A DNA stretch of 64,000 bases from Chloroflexi bacterium AL-N1 (GTDB taxonomy: Bacteria; Chloroflexota; Chloroflexia; Chloroflexales; Roseiflexaceae): the NCBI GenBank assembly GCA_013122435.1, contig WYDT01000030.1, positions 19,466-83,465 on the forward strand. The letters run 5' to 3'. Each line of letters begins with the position of its first letter. Positions within the stretch are counted from its first letter, which is position 1. Of the stretch, positions 61,249 to 64,000 are shown piece by piece. Position numbers and translations under genes: made by a program. Below the pieces are notes generated by a model. It searched no databases. It was not told the origin of the DNA and was given only the letters and a program-made list of their open reading frames with translations.

Positions 61249-61665
61249 CTAACCCTCAACATACTGCTTCGCAAAATCTGCTGATGGCGGGATCAGAGTA
61301 ATGACATCGATCATGACACCACTCGGATCGCTGGTGATGAAGTGGCGCATACCAAAATCCTCGCTACGAAGATCAACGTGGGCAGGCAGCCCTACTTCTT
61401 TGATTAGCCGTTGATACTCCGCATCCACATCCTGCACCTCGAAGTTTAGAATCAGTCCCTGCACAGGTTTACGAAAGTTCTCGGGTACCGTTGGATGGGT
61501 ATGATCAATAACTGCCAGTTGATACTGCGGCTGCTCGATGTGCTGGAGACTCACATACCAATCAGCCTCGAAGGTGTGTGTAAAACCAAAGTGTTCAATG
61601 TAGAAAGCACTTGTTTCGGCAACCTTAGCAGTGCAGATAACGGGATAGAAACTATCGAGTTGCAT
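61249..61665 (-). CDS. VOC (glyoxalase/bleomycin resistance) family protein
   Basis: The 138-residue protein has the paired beta-alpha-beta-beta-beta modules: YPVICTAKVAETSAFYIEHFGF at the start, ILNFEVQDVDAEYQRLI in the middle, and FITSDPSGVMIDVITLI at the end. VOC proteins bind a metal and act as lyases, dioxygenases or drug-binding proteins. I chose 61665 (MQLDSFYP), which follows GGAGGATG; the frame extends to 61839 only through the operator region. It is divergent from a TetR gene. Confidence 0.88.
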   Translation of the reverse strand: MQLDSFYPVICTAKVAETSAFYIEHFGFTHTFEADWYVSLQHIEQPQYQLAVIDHTHPTVPENFRKPVQGLILNFEVQDVDAEYQRLIKEVGLPAHVDLRSEDFGMRHFITSDPSGVMIDVITLIPPSADFAKQYVEG

Positions 61666-61716
61666 GACATCCTCCAACATTTGATATAATACATACATAC
61701 TGTACGCATCTATTAT

Positions 61717-61737
61717 ACATACAGACTGTTTGTATGT
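61717..61737. promoter_or_regulatory. TetR operator in the divergent promoter region
   Basis: ACATACA (61717-61723), 7 bases, TGTATGT (61731-61737) is a perfect palindrome. A second, weaker set of ACATACATAC repeats lies at 61691-61700. The site can control both the VOC gene and the TetR gene. Confidence 0.75.
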
Positions 61738-61751
61738 CAAGAGGATTTGTA

Positions 61752-62354
61752 ATGAGCCAAGAAAAACCACGCACAAAAGCCGAACAACGTATCGCAATGA
61801 TGCATACGTTAATCGAAGTCGGGCGTACACAATTTGCACAACATGGGTATGCTCAAACAGCTACAGAAGAGATCGTGCGTCAGGCAGGCGTAACACGTGG
61901 GGCGCTCTATCACCATTTTGGGAACAAGGAAGGGCTTTTTGTCGCAGTACTTAAAGAGGTGCAAAACGATGTATCACAACGCATCCTGGCAGCCATCGGA
62001 ATCACTGATGATCCGTGGGAGCAGTTGTTGCTGGGATGTCGTGCTTTTCTTCAGATCGGACTCGATCCAGAGATACAGCAGATCATGCTGATCGATGGTC
62101 CTGCTGTTCTGGGATGGGAAACATGGCGCGAGATCGATGCAGCGCACTCTATGCAGTCATTACGTGAGGGGATACAGGCTCTCGTCGATAACAACCTGAT
62201 CAATGTAACATCAGTTGATGCTGTAACCCACCTGTTGTCGGGTGCGATGAACGAAGCAGTTTTGTGGATTGCTGGTGCAGAACAGCCCCACCAGGCCCTT
62301 GATGAGGCTGTCGAAGCATTGGAGCAACTCCTGAATGGTTTGTGTTCCCGTTAA
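61752..62354 (+). CDS. TetR family transcriptional regulator
   Basis: The 200-residue protein has the TetR helix-turn-helix at about 15-60 (LIEVGRTQFAQHGYAQTATEEIV, GVTRGALYHHFGNKEGLF) and a ligand-binding domain of the TetR_C type (GPAVLGWETWREID, about 117-130). The start 61752 (MSQEKPRT) follows AGAGGA. It is divergent from the VOC gene with the operator between, and its end overlaps the convergent broken gene by 4 bases. Confidence 0.92.
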   Translation: MSQEKPRTKAEQRIAMMHTLIEVGRTQFAQHGYAQTATEEIVRQAGVTRGALYHHFGNKEGLFVAVLKEVQNDVSQRILAAIGITDDPWEQLLLGCRAFLQIGLDPEIQQIMLIDGPAVLGWETWREIDAAHSMQSLREGIQALVDNNLINVTSVDAVTHLLSGAMNEAVLWIAGAEQPHQALDEAVEALEQLLNGLCSR

Positions 62355-62894
62355 AACAGATCTTCGATATGGTCTGTGCCAGCGAAGAGTTCGGCGAGAG
62401 AATATGCAATGATTGGTGAGTCATCAAAATCAAGCACGCCTGCACTTGATGCCAGAATGGGGAATTCTCTATCTGAGGGTGGGTTTCGCATATCAAAAAC
62501 ATAGAATACGCCGCCTCCGTTCAGGCCAAATGGCACAGCAAGCGGCATATATTCGGGAAAATGATAGTTCAGAAGATATGCGCGTATATCGTGTGCACCA
62601 AAGAACCCGATCTCACGCTCTTTGTTGACAAAGAGACCTCCATCCATATGTTGTAACAATGTAACATAGTTTGGTTGGGATTGGGTGTGAGGGAAAGCGC
62701 CAGTCGATGGGGTCAATCGGTGCCCAGGTGGCATGCTCCAGACGATGAGTGGGCCACTGATTTTGCTGAGTGCTCATCACTTCTTTGCGTTCTGCGTCAG
62801 AGGCAGGAGCGAACAAACCATTGGTATGAAATGTCAGCCCTTCTGCAGAGAGGGGTGCTTGTTGATCCGTAAATATCAAACTGGAGAAATTCAT
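62351..62894 (-). pseudogene. SMI1/KNR4 (SUKH)-like gene split by a frameshift
   Basis: The first frame starts near 62894 (MNFSSLIFTDQQAPL), reads to DPIDWRFPSHPIP near 62670, and then goes off into non-protein-like sequence. A second frame continues with PNYVTLLQHMDGG, then MPLAVPFGLNGGGVFYVFDMR and the stop at 62351. The second part is the SMI1/KNR4 core (LL..MDGG; PFG..GGG..+.FD.R). These proteins often give immunity to toxins or act in signalling. One shift near 62670 explains the break. No toxin gene is visible beside it. Confidence 0.65.
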
Positions 62895-63201
62895 ATCATG
62901 CCGTCCTGTTGTGTATTCTGTGATGCTGAAGGTCATTAACGATCTACGTGAGTAGAGCTCAGTATACTCTGAAAAGAGACTACAGTGTATCAGCAACGAG
63001 CGATTGTGTATAGGGTTTTAGATAGTTGGAGTCGGAGCCTCTAGGGGGGCGGCTCCAATGAGTGTTCTCGCTTGAGACGGGTTGCCATGGGCGAGATTAC
63101 GTAATTGGTGAAGGTGTATGGAGATGGTGTCATGGCAGAAATTCCGTCTTCAGTCTTCAATCTCCAGCCTCTCTGCCAGTACGCTGAGACAATGATCAGG
63201 G

Positions 63202-63228
63202 CGGTCGTTTCGACAGGCTCAACGACCG
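63202..63228. repeat. Inverted repeat
   Basis: CGGTCGTT (63202-63209) pairs with AACGACCG (63221-63228) around TTCGACAGGCTC-like sequence. This motif is familiar as a dispersed hairpin in many bacterial genomes. Confidence 0.6.
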
Positions 63229-63272
63229 TTGGAACAGAGTTTTTGTACGCTGAGCGAGTCGAGGTAATACGA

Positions 63273-63333
63273 GCCTCCGGAAGCCATGCAGTAGCCCAGA
63301 CGAGTTGAACTGGGGCATGGCGCTTCCGGAGGC
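63273..63333. repeat. Long inverted repeat
   Basis: GCCTCCGGAAG (63273-63283) followed by CCATGC pairs with GCATGG and CTTCCGGAGGC (63315-63333), about 17 paired bases with one small bulge and a 25-base loop. Confidence 0.7.
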
Positions 63334-63338
63334 TTGCA

Positions 63339-64000
63339 CGCAATGGACGCAGCGGGGAGTCGAAAGGTAGGTAGCTCTGTTTCATTACGAATGTATGGTA
63401 AATCAGCTAGGTTTCAGTACTCTGTGGCGAGTCGAAAGATATGTAGCACACCGTCGTAAGCTATTACGACGTTTACAGAATGGTTTCAGTACTCTGTAGC
63501 GAGTCGAAAGATATGTAGTCTACTCGATCTAGTCTCTGAGATGTAAGAAGAATGTTTCAGTACTCTGTAGCGAGTCGAAAGATATGTAGTAGAAAGGGAA
63601 GTTAAAGTACCATATCAAAGACATGTTTCAGTACTCTGTAGCGAGTCGAAAGATATGTAGATGCCTAGCGCTTCCAGGACGGCCTGGTACCCGTGTTTCA
63701 GTACTCTGTAGCGAGTCGAAAGATATGTAGGGTGACACGAATAAGACTACCATTGTGACTTATTCGAGTTTCAGTACTCTGTAGCGAGTCGAAAGATATG
63801 TAGCTCCGCGAGGTAGTCGTACTCAGGAAAATCTTCTGTGGTTTCAGTACTCTGTAGCGAGTCGAAAGATATGTAGGTTGTACCTCATCAGCAAACAGCC
63901 ATTCGTATGTCGGGTTTCAGTACTCTGTGGCGAGTCGAAAGATATGTAGCACACCGTCGTAAGCTATTACGACGTTTACAGAATGGTTTCAGTACTCTGT
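63339..64000 (-). CRISPR. CRISPR array, 36-bp repeats, continuing past the right edge
   Basis: Eight full repeats start at 63411, 63483, 63554, 63625, 63695, 63768, 63841 and 63914, with a ninth cut off at 63986. Each is 36 bp, begins GTTTCAGTACTC and ends AAAGATATGTAG. Spacers are 34-37 bp. A worn repeat (3' half about 75 % matching) lies at 63339-63374, one 36-base spacer before the first good one, as expected at the old, leader-distal end. Read on the minus strand the repeat ends in CTGAAAC, like the 5' handle of many type I and III crRNAs. So transcription is probably leftward and the leader lies beyond 64000. No cas gene is in the window. Confidence 0.95.

Larger units (their letters stand above)
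62897..63338. other. Intergenic region before the CRISPR array
   Basis: About 440 bases with no supported gene. It holds two inverted repeats, annotated separately. Several GAGTCGA-containing stretches resemble part of the CRISPR repeat. An open frame on the minus strand (63385-63041) runs through the palindromes and is not credible. Confidence 0.5.

Noticed and set aside
63041..63385. 114-codon minus-strand frame next to the CRISPR array
   Set aside because: It passes through two inverted repeats and the worn CRISPR repeat and has no protein-like pattern.

Overview
The window reads as chromosomal DNA of a bacterium of the phylum Chloroflexota, most likely class Chloroflexia, with roughly balanced GC. 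The grounds are the mre-mrdA-minCDE block, the hydrogenase-4/complex-I-like membrane gene set, several protein families common in that class (for example the small lipoprotein with the 'EV.EWFC.G.GFGEI' pattern) and the general look of the proteins. I cannot name a genus. I saw no rRNA, tRNA or phage structural genes.

Layout. 0.1-10.9 kb holds metabolic and secreted functions: a lipoprotein, a PIG-L deacetylase, a fatty-acid desaturase, a radical SAM/SPASM enzyme, a secreted S1 protease with pro-region, sucA-sucB (2-oxoglutarate dehydrogenase E1 and E2) and an aldo/keto reductase. 11.1-14.3 kb carries a 915-residue protein that follows the YprA/MrfA/Hrq1 helicase plan but has lost the ATPase motifs and the C-terminal cysteine cluster. 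It is coupled to a deoxyribosyltransferase-like gene. 14.5-21 kb has small regulators, two exported proteins, an ECF sigma/anti-sigma operon, a P-loop kinase and an acetyltransferase.

21.4-26.2 kb is the most striking part. Four attC-like recombination sites, all in the same orientation, separate gene cassettes read on the minus strand: an unknown protein, a monooxygenase-domain protein, another unknown protein, and a five-gene group with an ECF42-type sigma factor and its DGPF partner. No integrase is in view, so this looks like a cluster of attC sites lacking an integrase (CALIN) or the distal part of a chromosomal integron. Broken gene fragments lie at its left edge, and a frameshifted tandem acetyltransferase lies beyond its right edge.

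28.9-35.0 kb encodes a hydrogenase-related membrane complex (NuoD-, NuoL-, HyfE-, NuoN- and NuoH-like) with no electron-input or small subunit. 35.0-40.8 kb has two ABC export systems around a MerR regulator. 41.0-49.7 kb is the cell-shape and division block mreB-mreC-mreD-mrdA-minC-minD-minE, followed by an AI-2E family permease. 49.8-62.9 kb is a mixed accessory region: fabI, a hydrolase, an expansin-like protein, an SDR enzyme, small zinc-binding and DinB proteins, three regulator/target pairs with visible palindromic operators, a periplasmic-type molybdenum hydroxylase (small and large subunits), and broken genes.

From about 63.3 kb to the right edge lies a CRISPR array with 36-bp repeats. 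It appears to be transcribed leftward, so its leader and cas genes, if present, lie outside. One variant-repeat-plus-spacer unit occurs twice, and several spacers are self-complementary.
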